Assembly (NCBI GenBank): GCA_002315655.1
Contig: DCHO01000082.1
Location: 23,111 to 41,982, forward strand
Direction of reading: 5' to 3'
DNA: 18,872 nt
Source of the DNA: Christensenella sp. UBA1750
Lineage (GTDB): Bacteria; Bacillota; Clostridia; Christensenellales; UBA1750
Positions 5,864-13,786 of the stretch are shown piece after piece. Below the pieces are notes generated by a model. That model saw only the letters and a list, made by a program, of their open reading frames with translations. It was not told the DNA's origin and did not search any database. The position numbers and the translations under genes are program-made. Each line of letters begins with the position of its first letter. The first letter of the stretch is position 1.

Positions 5864-7747
5864 TTATTCCCTGACCCACACGGTCATTTCGTTTTCGCCG
5901 CGGTTCGCCCATGCAAAATACGGAATGAAGTGAAGAGTGCAAGGGGTCATTTCGGTCTTTTTCTCAAAGGAATACAGGCTGCACTGTCTGTTTTCTTTAA
6001 TATAGCCCGTGGTTTGCAGGGTCTTGATGCCGAATAATATGCCGTTTCCGCATCTCTCCGTAAAGGTTGCGTCCTCCGGCAGATGAACAAGATGAAGGTT
6101 TTTGCCGTTGTCCTTTTCTTCCAGACAATAAACCAGCGGCCCGCGCATCACGGCCACCTTGTCAACATCCTCCCGCACGGCGGGGTTGGCATAGACCCGG
6201 CGCACCGGCATGGCAAAGTCGAAGGAAACACACTCACCGTCCCGGAAGGTTTTCTCAATGACAAGATAGCCCTTGTCCTCGGCATAGTCCGTATCGCACT
6301 GAACCTCGCTTGCCCAAAAGGGCTTGCGGATGCGCAGAGTCAATTTCTTTTCACTTTCGCAGTTCACGGTGAAGCTGGCCTTGCCGTCGTAGGGCACGCC
6401 GGATTCCTGCAAGAGCGTGAAATCCTTCCCGCTTAACTTGGAACCGATAAAGAGGTTCACCGTCACGGTGTCCCCTTCCGCCTGATAGATGTATTCCCCG
6501 ATGTCGGAGAGCAGCCGCGCCACGTTGGGCGGGCAGCAGGCGCAGGCGAACCACTTCTGCCGCACGGTCTTGACGTGGGCTTTGAGCGGGTCTTTTTTAT
6601 CGGCCTCCGGGAAAACCTCCAGCGGATTTACATAGAAGAAGGATTTGCCGTCCAGCGCCATACCCGCAAGAACGGTGTTGTAGAGGGCGCGTTCCATCAC
6701 ATCGGCGTAAAGGGCATTATGCTCCATTTCCAGCATCCGCTTCATAAAGAAGATGAGCCCGATGGAGGCACAGGTCTCGCCGTAAACCGTGTCGTTGGGC
6801 AGGTCGTAGTCAAAGGTAAAGGCCTCGCCGTGGTGGGTGGAGCCGATGGCGCCAGTGACGTACATCTGCTTATCATAGACCGATTTCGCCAATCTCCAAC
6901 ACGCTTCTTTCAGCGTTTTATCGTTTGTGCGGGTAGCCACATCCGCCATGCCGGTGCACAGGTACATATCCCGGACGGCGTGGCCGGTGGCGTCCTGCTG
7001 TTCCCGGACGGGCGCGTGAGACTGGAAGTACGGCAGTCCGTAATGGTCGTTCCCGTCCCAGTGGAAGGTGTCGCCCCGGGTGTCCAGTTCTTTGATGAAG
7101 TATTTCGGCTCCTGCCCGCGCTCGTCGATGAAGTATTTCGCCAAATTCAGATATTTTTCGTCCCCTATCACATCGTAAAGCTTGCATAAGGCCAGTTCGA
7201 TCTCCTCATGCCCGGGATAGGCGGGCAGCTGCCCTTCTCCTTTTCCGAACACGGATGCAATCAGATCGACATATTTTCGCAGGATGTTCAGCAGCTTGTC
7301 CTTGCCCGTGGCGCGATAGTATGCCACAGCCGCCTCGATAAAGTGCCCCGCACAGTAAAGCTCATGGCAGTCGCGGATGCACCTCCAGCGGTTCTGCGGC
7401 TCCTTTAAGATAAAGTAGGTGTCCAAGTAGCCATCCTCCCGCTGGGCTCTGCCCATCAGGTCAATGACGGAGTCCACCTGCGCTTCCAGCTCTTTGTCGG
7501 GATGATTGGCAAGCGAATACGCCGCGGCTTCCAGCCACTTGGCAAGGTCGCTGTCCTGAAAGACCATACCGTAAAATTCGCCTGTCTCCTCCCCTGCCGT
7601 CACCTTGAAATTGTGGATGCAGCCGGACTTTTCCGCACCGGGAATCTCGTCGTTCAAGGCTTTCCACTGGTAGGGGATAACTTCCCTGCGCACCAGCTCC
7701 ATGTAGTTGGAGAAAAAGCCGTCCGTCACGGTCACTTGATTTGTCAT
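5864..7747 (-). CDS. GH127 beta-L-arabinofuranosidase (DUF1680 family)
   Basis: This 627-residue enzyme is predicted to remove beta-L-arabinofuranosyl residues from plant arabino-oligosaccharides or glycopeptides. GH127 uses a zinc-bound cysteine nucleophile, and the expected residues are present: YGETCAS supplies Glu324 and Cys326, and WFACACCPPN supplies the Cys404-Cys405 pair with the nucleophile. The N-terminal alpha/alpha barrel includes REDGYLDTYF and RDCHELYCAGHFIEAA. There is no signal peptide, so the substrate must be imported first. The frame also allows a TTG at 7753, but GGAGGG sits directly against it; the ATG at 7745-7747 has proper spacing. The gap from the SGNH stop is 2 nt, so the pair is tightly coupled. 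Confidence 0.93.
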   Translation of the reverse strand: MTNQVTVTDGFFSNYMELVRREVIPYQWKALNDEIPGAEKSGCIHNFKVTAGEETGEFYGMVFQDSDLAKWLEAAAYSLANHPDKELEAQVDSVIDLMGRAQREDGYLDTYFILKEPQNRWRCIRDCHELYCAGHFIEAAVAYYRATGKDKLLNILRKYVDLIASVFGKGEGQLPAYPGHEEIELALCKLYDVIGDEKYLNLAKYFIDERGQEPKYFIKELDTRGDTFHWDGNDHYGLPYFQSHAPVREQQDATGHAVRDMYLCTGMADVATRTNDKTLKEACWRLAKSVYDKQMYVTGAIGSTHHGEAFTFDYDLPNDTVYGETCASIGLIFFMKRMLEMEHNALYADVMERALYNTVLAGMALDGKSFFYVNPLEVFPEADKKDPLKAHVKTVRQKWFACACCPPNVARLLSDIGEYIYQAEGDTVTVNLFIGSKLSGKDFTLLQESGVPYDGKASFTVNCESEKKLTLRIRKPFWASEVQCDTDYAEDKGYLVIEKTFRDGECVSFDFAMPVRRVYANPAVREDVDKVAVMRGPLVYCLEEKDNGKNLHLVHLPEDATFTERCGNGILFGIKTLQTTGYIKENRQCSLYSFEKKTEMTPCTLHFIPYFAWANRGENEMTVWVRE

Positions 7748-7749
7748 GT

Positions 7750-8583
7750 TCAACCCTCCGTTTTTATCATGCCGTCTTCCTCTGTGTTCTGTGTTTGTTT
7801 ATCGTATATTTCACCTGTCAGACAGGCGTAAAGCATTTCGGCAAAGAGCAGGTGCATTTTGCGGCTGGGGTGGTTGATGCGGTTGCAGAGCAGGTCGGTG
7901 GTGTCAATGCCGCTTTCCGCCATCTTTTTCCACACGGCGTAAGCGTCGCACAGGGGTACTTTTTCCTCCCGGCAGACCTCCCTTGCCGCATCCATGAAGG
8001 CATCCATGCGCCCTTCGTTCTGCATTTTCGCCGTTTTTACCGCGTATTCCGCGTACTTTACCTCGGTTTCGGGGGATGCGTAGGTGTTGAGCATATTCGG
8101 GGTCATAAAGATGCAGTCCGAGCCGATGGCGCGGCTTTTACGGATCAGCGTGCGGACAGAAGATTTGTATTCCTCCAGATCGTTATTCACGTCGTTCAAG
8201 CCGTAGCACAGGATCATCAGCTCCGGCTTGTGGTGCGCCATCACTTCATCAAAATGCTCCACGCCGAAGACCGCGTTGACCCCGCCCACGGCGCAGTTCA
8301 CGACATTTATGGTGGGATTGGGGAATCGGTCGGCAAGCATCAGCCGCAGACGGTTGTGATACACCGCGTCATAATCCTTCGGCGCGGGCTGGGCAAAGCA
8401 GCCCTGTGAAACGCTGTCACCCAAAATGCCGATAGTGACAGGCCCATGCTCCCACAGCGACGCTTCGCCACCCTGCAAATATTTCAGGAAGCGATATTCT
8501 TTTGTCACATCCGTGACGGCTGAAAAATCGGTATTTTTGATGTATTCCTTATAAAACGCGATTGCCTTATCAAGATTGCTCAT
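7750..8583 (-). CDS. SGNH/GDSL-family hydrolase (probable esterase) upstream of GH127
   Basis: This 277-residue cytoplasmic protein has the SGNH blocks: ILGDSVSQG with Ser57 (block I), NCAVGG around Gly100, GLND with Asn130 (block III), and NRINHPS with His238 (block V). The residue normally Asp before the His is Asn234 here, so the triad may rely on other residues. A roughly 45-residue N-terminal extension with no hydrophobic segment precedes the GDS motif. The ATG follows AGGAGG, which overlaps the nth stop. Lying 2 nt before a GH127 gene, it may deacetylate a plant-derived oligosaccharide inside the cell, which is an inference from context. Confidence 0.87.
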   Translation of the reverse strand: MSNLDKAIAFYKEYIKNTDFSAVTDVTKEYRFLKYLQGGEASLWEHGPVTIGILGDSVSQGCFAQPAPKDYDAVYHNRLRLMLADRFPNPTINVVNCAVGGVNAVFGVEHFDEVMAHHKPELMILCYGLNDVNNDLEEYKSSVRTLIRKSRAIGSDCIFMTPNMLNTYASPETEVKYAEYAVKTAKMQNEGRMDAFMDAAREVCREEKVPLCDAYAVWKKMAESGIDTTDLLCNRINHPSRKMHLLFAEMLYACLTGEIYDKQTQNTEEDGMIKTEG

Positions 8584-8592
8584 CTCCGCCTC

Positions 8593-9225
8593 CTAAATGT
8601 TGTGTGCGCACAAATTATTGAGCACGCATTTGTCGCAATAGGGCTTGGTGCGGGCAGTGCAGACCTCGCGCCCGTGCTGCACAAAGCGGTGGCAAAGGTC
8701 GCTGCCTTCCTCCGGGGGGACGAGCTTCCACAGCTCCATTTCCACCTTTTTCGGCTCCCTGATGTTCTCAACAAGCCCGATGCGGTTGCACAATCTTATG
8801 CAGTGGGTGTCCGTCACGATGGCGGGCTTGCCGAACACATCCCCCATGATGAGGTTCGCGCTCTTTCTGCCCACACCAGGCAATGCCAACAACTTTTCAA
8901 AATCCTCCGGCACTTCATCGTGATACTGCTCATGCAGAATCTTCATGCAGGCGGAAATATCCTTCGCCTTGCTGTGCCCCAGCCCGCAGACCTTCACAAT
9001 GTCTTCAATTTCTTCCACCGCAGCTTCCGCCAGTGCCGCAACTGTCGGGAATTTACCGAATAATTCCTGCACCACGACATTAACCCGAGCATCGGTGCAC
9101 TGGGCGGCGAGACGAACCGAGACCAGCAGCTTCCACGCCTCGTCATAGTCCAGCGTGCAGTCCGATAAGGGGTAAGCCTCTTTCAGACGGCGAATCACTT
9201 CGAGCGTCAGTTTCTTCTTGTCCAT
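8593..9225 (-). CDS. nth: Endonuclease III (DNA glycosylase/AP lyase)
   Basis: This 210-residue base-excision repair enzyme removes oxidised pyrimidines and cleaves abasic sites. LPGVGRKSAN (residues 115-124) is the helix-hairpin-helix with catalytic Lys121, and VTDTH gives catalytic Asp139. The C-terminal 4Fe-4S loop reads C189-x7-C197-x2-C200-x5-C206, one residue longer in the first gap than the textbook x6. The length matches the 211 residues of E. coli. A GTG start at 9252 is possible, but AAGGAGG five bases before the ATG at 9223-9225 decides the start. It is the first gene of an operon continuing into SGNH and GH127 genes, an unusual partnership. Confidence 0.95.
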   Translation of the reverse strand: MDKKKLTLEVIRRLKEAYPLSDCTLDYDEAWKLLVSVRLAAQCTDARVNVVVQELFGKFPTVAALAEAAVEEIEDIVKVCGLGHSKAKDISACMKILHEQYHDEVPEDFEKLLALPGVGRKSANLIMGDVFGKPAIVTDTHCIRLCNRIGLVENIREPKKVEMELWKLVPPEEGSDLCHRFVQHGREVCTARTKPYCDKCVLNNLCAHNI

Positions 9226-9253
9226 AGTATCCTCCTTCGAGGTTTTCGCCACA

Positions 9254-9282
9254 ATTATACCATTTCCCTCCTAATTCCACAA
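9254..9282 (-). promoter_or_regulatory. Promoter of the nth operon (extended -10)
   Basis: TATAAT (9259-9254) is preceded by TGG, giving an extended -10. A partial -35 TTGTGG (9282-9277) lies at 17-bp spacing. It is divergent from, and only 9 bp away from, the plus-strand promoter. Confidence 0.75.
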
Positions 9283-9291
9283 GGGCGCGGC

Positions 9292-9320
9292 TTTACTTTA
9301 TCATAAAAGAGTGGTATCAT
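9292..9320 (+). promoter_or_regulatory. Promoter of the DUF853 operon (extended -10)
   Basis: -35 TTTACT (9292-9297), a 17-bp spacer ending in TGG, and -10 TATCAT (9315-9320) lie about 30 bp before the start codon. It is back to back with the nth promoter. Confidence 0.7.
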
Positions 9321-9350
9321 TTCCTTAAATCAACAGGGAGGTCTGTCACT

Positions 9351-10922
9351 ATGCTGTATCAGGAAAAAGCGTGCATTGCATTATCCGACAAACCGTTATT
9401 CATATACCCTTCCATGGCGAACCGTCACGGGCTCATCGCGGGCGCGACGGGCACCGGCAAGACCGTCACCATGCGCGTGATTGCGGAATCCTTCTCCGAC
9501 ATGGGCGTACCCGTGTTTATGAGCGACGCCAAGGGCGACTTAGCCGGCATCTGTCAGGCGGGCGGCGGGGAGAAAATCCTCAAACGCGCCGAGAATTTGG
9601 GCATCCGCGGCTTCCGGGGCAAGGCCTATCCCGTGGAGTTCTGGGACATTTTCGGGGAAAAAGGCCATCCCGTCCGCGTGACGGTCTCCGATCTCGGCCC
9701 AGCCATGCTGGCACGGCTGCTTGGCTTGACCGAAATTCAGCAGGGGGTCTTAAACATCGTCTTCAAGGTCGCGGACGAACAGGGCTTGCTGCTGCTTGAC
9801 CTTAAAGACCTACGCGCCATGCTCAAATTCGTGGGTGACAACCGTGCCGAGTTCACCACAATGTACGGCAACGTGTCCGCCGCCTCCATCGGCGCGATTC
9901 AGAGAGCACTTTTAGCCTTTGAAAACGAGGGCGGCGAAGGGCTGTTCGGGGAACCCGCGCTTTCCATCAAGGATTGGATTCGTACCGACGAAAAAGGGCG
10001 CGGCATCATCAATATCCTCTCCGCAGAGCAGCTCATCGGCTCCCCCACCGTCTATTCCACCTTCCTTCTGTGGCTGCTGACCGAGCTTTTCGAGCAGCTG
10101 CCCGAGGTGGGCGATCTGCCCAAACCCCGCATGGTGTTCTTCTTTGACGAAGCGCACCTTCTGTTCAACGACGCTTCCAAGGCGCTGGTACAGAAGATCG
10201 TGCAGGTGGTGAAGCTCATTCGCTCCAAGGGCGTTGGCGTGTATTTCATCTCCCAGTCCCCCTCCGATCTACCCGGGGACGTGCTGGCGCAGCTTCAAAA
10301 CCGCGTTCAGCACGGACTTCACGCCTACACCCCGCAGGAGCAAAAGGCCGTCCGCGCCGCCGCCTCCGCTTTCCGCACCAATCCTGCATTTGACACCGAG
10401 GAAGCCCTGCAAGCCTTGGGTACCGGCGAAGCGCTGGTCAGCTTCTTAGGCGAGGACGGCGTGCCCTCCGTTGTGGAAAAGGCCTTCATTCTGCCGCCGC
10501 AGAGCGATTTGGGCACCGTGGAGGAAAGCGTTTTACAGCAGAGGATCGCCGCCTCCGAATTTGAGCTCAAATACCGGGAGTCTGTGGACAGGGAATCCGC
10601 TTACGAGATCATCTGCGCCGCTGAGCAGCAGATGAATGAGCCTGTCGAAGAAGCCGCGGAGGAAAAGCCCGCAAAAAAGACAAAATCTACCACGACGAAG
10701 AAGAAAACCTCCGCCGTCACCAAAACCGCGCAGAAGGCCGTGACCTCCGCCACCTCCTCCGTGGCGCGTTCGCTCTCCACCAACATGGTCAACGCCGTAA
10801 CCGGCGGCAAGCAGACCTCCGGCAAGACCATCGCCAAACGCGCCGCCACCACCGCTCTGTCCTCCGTCATGCGCTCCGGCGCATCCGCTATCGTGCGCGG
10901 CCTGTTCGGAAATAAAAAATAA
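9351..10922 (+). CDS. HerA/FtsK-like ATPase of the DUF853 (YjgR) family
   Basis: This 523-residue P-loop ATPase is related to HerA-type DNA-translocating helicases. Walker A is GATGTGKT (residues 31-38), Walker B is MVFFFDEAH (261-269), and NRVQHGL near 317-323 holds a candidate arginine finger. KGDLAGI (61-67) and the FGEKGHPVRVTVSDLGP stretch are typical of DUF853. The last ~95 residues (from 428) leave the ATPase fold: an acidic patch, a Lys/Thr/Ala-rich stretch and an amphipathic end finishing RGLFGNKK. GGGAGG precedes the ATG by 9 nt. The biological role of DUF853 proteins is not established. It is the first of five plus-strand genes; whether the others work with it is unknown. Confidence 0.9.
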   Translation: MLYQEKACIALSDKPLFIYPSMANRHGLIAGATGTGKTVTMRVIAESFSDMGVPVFMSDAKGDLAGICQAGGGEKILKRAENLGIRGFRGKAYPVEFWDIFGEKGHPVRVTVSDLGPAMLARLLGLTEIQQGVLNIVFKVADEQGLLLLDLKDLRAMLKFVGDNRAEFTTMYGNVSAASIGAIQRALLAFENEGGEGLFGEPALSIKDWIRTDEKGRGIINILSAEQLIGSPTVYSTFLLWLLTELFEQLPEVGDLPKPRMVFFFDEAHLLFNDASKALVQKIVQVVKLIRSKGVGVYFISQSPSDLPGDVLAQLQNRVQHGLHAYTPQEQKAVRAAASAFRTNPAFDTEEALQALGTGEALVSFLGEDGVPSVVEKAFILPPQSDLGTVEESVLQQRIAASEFELKYRESVDRESAYEIICAAEQQMNEPVEEAAEEKPAKKTKSTTTKKKTSAVTKTAQKAVTSATSSVARSLSTNMVNAVTGGKQTSGKTIAKRAATTALSSVMRSGASAIVRGLFGNKK

Positions 10923-10940
10923 GCAAGGAGCAATACTTTT

Positions 10941-11594
10941 ATGGAACTCAAAAATAAGAAGATCGTCTTTTTAGGCGACAGCATCACAGAGGGCGTGGGA
11001 ACCACCACACCCGAATACCGCTTTGTGGACAGAATCGCAGCCACAACCGGCGCAAAATGCGTAAACTACGGCATTTCCGGCACCCGCTTTGCCAAGCAGA
11101 CCAAGCCCTCCGACACGCCCACCTTCGACCTTGATTTCTGCCAAAGAGCGCTGGAAATGGACAAGGATGCGGATGTTGTGATCGTCTTTGGCGGCACGAA
11201 TGATTTCGGCCACGGCGATGCGCCCTTCGGCGTGTTTGCCGACCGCACACCGGACACCTTCTGCGGCGCGTGCCATACCCTATGCCGCGAATTGCTTGAA
11301 ACCTATCCCGACAGCGAGATTGCCTTCATCTCTCCCCTGCACCGAGACAATGAGGATTCCGTTATCGGCGACAACAAGCCCGCCCCCGTCGGTACTTTGA
11401 AGGATTACATTACCGCCATGCGCGAAATTCTTACCTACTATTCCATCCCCGTCATTGACCTGTACGCCGAATCCAAGCTGCAGCCCCATGTTCCCGTCAT
11501 CAAGGAAAAGTTCATGCCGGACGGTCTGCACCCCTCCGACGCGGGCAACGAGATTCTTGCAAAAAGGATTATCGCGTATCTGAAAGCACTGTAA
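10941..11594 (+). CDS. SGNH/GDSL-family hydrolase, second copy type
   Basis: This 217-residue compact SGNH hydrolase probably acts as an ester hydrolase in the cytoplasm, as no signal peptide is present. All four blocks are intact: FLGDSITEG with Ser14, the block II glycine in NYGISGTRF, GGTND with Asn87, and DGLHPSDAG with Asp194 and His197. Unlike the SGNH gene on the other strand near GH127, it has no N-terminal extension and keeps the Asp of the triad, so the two are distant relatives rather than a recent duplication. CAAGGAGC lies 10 nt before the ATG. It starts 18 nt after the DUF853 gene. Confidence 0.9.
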   Translation: MELKNKKIVFLGDSITEGVGTTTPEYRFVDRIAATTGAKCVNYGISGTRFAKQTKPSDTPTFDLDFCQRALEMDKDADVVIVFGGTNDFGHGDAPFGVFADRTPDTFCGACHTLCRELLETYPDSEIAFISPLHRDNEDSVIGDNKPAPVGTLKDYITAMREILTYYSIPVIDLYAESKLQPHVPVIKEKFMPDGLHPSDAGNEILAKRIIAYLKAL

Positions 11595-11595
11595 T

Positions 11596-12150
11596 ATGAA
11601 AATCATCATCGGCGCGGGAAAGACCGCACAGGATGGATTTCTTTCCACACAGGAAAGCGAGCTGTCGCTGCTCAACCGAGAAAATTTCTCCCGCATTTTA
11701 GGGGAAAACAAGGCAGAATGTTTCCTTGCGGAGCACGTTTTCGAGCATCTTACTTACGAAGAAGGCCTGCTTGCGGCAAAGAATTGCTTCGACTTTTTAC
11801 AGCCCGGCGGGTATCTGCGTGCCGCCGTGCCGGATGGAAATTTTCGCAACGAATGGTTTCAGAACATGGTCAAAATCGGCGGCAGCGGCGACCCGAACCA
11901 CCCGGCCTTCACCCACAAAATCGTTTATGATTACAAAACATTTGTGAAGCTGTTTGAAAGCGTGGGTTTTGAAGTGAACCTGCTGGAATACTGCGATGAG
12001 CAAGGCCGCTTCCATTACCGCTACTGGAACGATGCGGACGGGCACATCGGCAGGTCTTTCCGCTACGACACACGCAACAGCGAAGAACATTTGGGCATGG
12101 TGTCCATTATCGTGGATGCCGTGAAACCGAAAATAATAAATAACTATTAG
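11596..12150 (+). CDS. Small SAM-dependent methyltransferase-like protein
   Basis: This 184-residue protein looks like a compact class I methyltransferase-type fold. The only glycine-rich loop, IIIGAGKT (residues 3-10), sits at the very N-terminus. AEHVFEHLTYEEG (45-57) and LQPGGYLRAAVPDG (68-81) resemble the later methyltransferase motifs, followed by HKIVYDYK and a conserved-looking YCDEQGRFHYRYW block. I recall similar short proteins in Clostridia annotated as predicted SAM-dependent methyltransferases. Its start is one base after the SGNH stop (TAATATG) with no good ribosome binding site of its own, so it depends on coupling. Neither substrate nor SAM binding is demonstrated. Confidence 0.78.
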   Translation: MKIIIGAGKTAQDGFLSTQESELSLLNRENFSRILGENKAECFLAEHVFEHLTYEEGLLAAKNCFDFLQPGGYLRAAVPDGNFRNEWFQNMVKIGGSGDPNHPAFTHKIVYDYKTFVKLFESVGFEVNLLEYCDEQGRFHYRYWNDADGHIGRSFRYDTRNSEEHLGMVSIIVDAVKPKIINNY

Positions 12151-12160
12151 GAGGCACCCT

Positions 12161-12946
12161 ATGGCACAGCCTTTTGTCCGCGTCCTTGGCTCCTGCGACT
12201 GGCACCCCACCAAGGGTAACGATCATTCCCACTATACCTTATCCGACAAAATCCTGATCGACGCCGGCTCTGCCGCGCTGATGAACCTGCTGAACCAAGA
12301 CGTTGAGCCCACCGACATTCCTCTCATCTGCTTTACCCATATGCACGCCGATCACTACATGGGGCTTGCACCCTTCCTGCTCAACTGGCGCGTGGTGAAG
12401 GGCTCTTTGGGCGGCCTTACCATCGTCGGCCCCAAGGCTTCCGTGCGCAAGGCGGTGTCCCTCGCTCTGCACCTGGTCTATCACGATTCCTCCGACATGA
12501 TGGAAGAGATCAAGACGCTTCCCAAGATCGTGGAATTAGAGGGCGACTGCACCTTTGAAACGGAAGATTTCATCGTACACACCACCGATTCCCAGCACTC
12601 CGTTCCGGGGCTGTGCTACACCTTTACCGACAAGGCAACAGGCCACAAGGTCGGCCTTTCGGGTGACACGGGCTATCAGGAAAAGTACGGCGCATTCTTC
12701 CGCGATTGCGACCTGCTGCTGCACGAATGTTCCTTCGGCGGGGAAACGCCCGAGAAAGAACGCAACATCAAATCCCGCCACTCCTCTGCGGAGGAAGCCG
12801 TGCGCGTGACATTAGAATCCGGTGCAAAGAAGCTGCTGCTGACCCACACCTACGAACCCAAGCGCGAGGCGGCGCTGGCGACTGCAAGAAAGGGGCTTTC
12901 CGTTCCCGTGGAATGGGCGCTGCCCGGAAAGGTGTTTGAGTTTTAG
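12161..12946 (+). CDS. RNase Z-like metallo-beta-lactamase-fold hydrolase, copy A
   Basis: This 261-residue protein has the full two-metal site of the RNase Z/PhnP-like branch: H60-M-H62-A-D64-H65, H146 in QHSVPGL, D169 in SGDTGY, H207 in RHSS and H229 in LTHT. The flexible tRNA-binding arm that RNase Z inserts between QH and GDT is absent; the two motifs are only about 20 residues apart. It is therefore unlikely to be the cell's tRNA 3'-processing enzyme and more likely acts on another phosphodiester or small molecule. AGGAGG overlaps the preceding stop codon. The following gene is a paralogue starting immediately after its TAG. Confidence 0.88.
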   Translation: MAQPFVRVLGSCDWHPTKGNDHSHYTLSDKILIDAGSAALMNLLNQDVEPTDIPLICFTHMHADHYMGLAPFLLNWRVVKGSLGGLTIVGPKASVRKAVSLALHLVYHDSSDMMEEIKTLPKIVELEGDCTFETEDFIVHTTDSQHSVPGLCYTFTDKATGHKVGLSGDTGYQEKYGAFFRDCDLLLHECSFGGETPEKERNIKSRHSSAEEAVRVTLESGAKKLLLTHTYEPKREAALATARKGLSVPVEWALPGKVFEF

Positions 12947-13735
12947 ATGAATACGCCTTATCTTCGCGTTTTAGGCTCCTGCTCCACGCGGCAGAGCAAA
13001 AACAACGACTTTGCGTGCTACACCTTATCCGACAAACTGCTCATTGACGCCAACACGGGCATCATCCAGCACCTTTTTGATGCGGGCATCAACCCCGCTT
13101 CCATCAGAACCGTGCTGTTCACCCATCTGCACCCCGATCACGCCATGGGGCTGCTGCCCTTCATTTTTCAGTTCCACATTCAAACGGGCGATCTTTCGCA
13201 TCTCACCATCGCAGGCCCTAAGGACAGCATTTTCCGCTATGTGGATTTGGCTATGGACTATCTCTATGGCGAACTGCGCGGCACGGAGTACGAATACAAG
13301 GTATGGCCTAAGATCATCCCTCTGTCCCCCGGAGATGAGATTGAAACCGAGGATTTCCGCATTTTAGCCTGCGAAGCCCAGCACGCCGTTCCCGCCCTCT
13401 CCTACCGCATCACGGACAAACAGAGCGGCAAGGTCGCGGTGTTCTCCGGCGACACGCGGTATTTTGAAGGCTATTCCAAGCCATTTGCGAACGCGGACAT
13501 TCTGGTGCACGAAGTCTCCCTGCAACTGGAACACGCCGAGAACCTGCCCGGCAATACGCGCTACCGCCACTCCTCCATCCATGACGCGGTGAAGGTTGCA
13601 ACCGAGGCGCAGGTGAAACGCCTGTTCTTCACCCACAACACTCCCGAATGGCGGGAGAAATGCGTGACTGCCGCGCAAGATATGACCTCGATTCCCGTCC
13701 AATGGGCGGAGGAAGGTCAGGTTTTCCCCTACTAA
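12947..13735 (+). CDS. RNase Z-like metallo-beta-lactamase-fold hydrolase, copy B
   Basis: This 262-residue tandem paralogue of the preceding gene aligns without a gap for the first 190 residues with about 43% identity by my count. All metal ligands are kept: H60, H62, D64, H65, H146 (QHAVPAL), D169 (SGDTRY), H208 (RHSS) and H230 (FTHN). It too lacks the RNase Z arm. The divergence indicates an old duplication, and both active sites are intact, so the copies may work on different substrates or as a heterodimer (inference). The ATG follows the TAG of copy A with no intervening base and only a weak AAAGGTG upstream. It is the last gene before the terminator. Confidence 0.88.
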   Translation: MNTPYLRVLGSCSTRQSKNNDFACYTLSDKLLIDANTGIIQHLFDAGINPASIRTVLFTHLHPDHAMGLLPFIFQFHIQTGDLSHLTIAGPKDSIFRYVDLAMDYLYGELRGTEYEYKVWPKIIPLSPGDEIETEDFRILACEAQHAVPALSYRITDKQSGKVAVFSGDTRYFEGYSKPFANADILVHEVSLQLEHAENLPGNTRYRHSSIHDAVKVATEAQVKRLFFTHNTPEWREKCVTAAQDMTSIPVQWAEEGQVFPY

Positions 13736-13744
13736 GCAAAAGTG

Positions 13745-13786
13745 AAAACACATCCAAGGAAAATGCTTCCAAGGATGTGTTTTTTC
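13745..13786 (+). terminator. Intrinsic terminator between convergent genes
   Basis: AAAACACATCC (13745-13755) and GGATGTGTTTT (13773-13783) form an 11-bp stem with an inner GGA/TCC pairing, followed by a T-run on the plus strand. Its last base is the first of the stop codon of the minus-strand deaminase gene. On the minus strand the tail is TTTTCACTTTT, so it may work both ways, less well in that direction. Confidence 0.88.

Noticed and set aside
5694..5942. An 82-codon minus-strand frame overlapping the GH127 end and the small peptide gene
   Set aside because: It overlaps both the GH127 end and the better-supported 39-residue gene in another frame, and has neither a suitable start signal nor membrane character.
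7741..8409. A 222-codon plus-strand open frame antisense to the SGNH hydrolase
   Set aside because: It mirrors a real coding gene on the other strand, has no ribosome binding site and shows no recognisable motifs.
11596..12150. The methyltransferase-like gene as a truncated pseudogene
   Set aside because: The glycine loop is at the extreme N-terminus, but the frame is intact, the start is coupled to the previous stop, and the length matches similar short proteins I recall.
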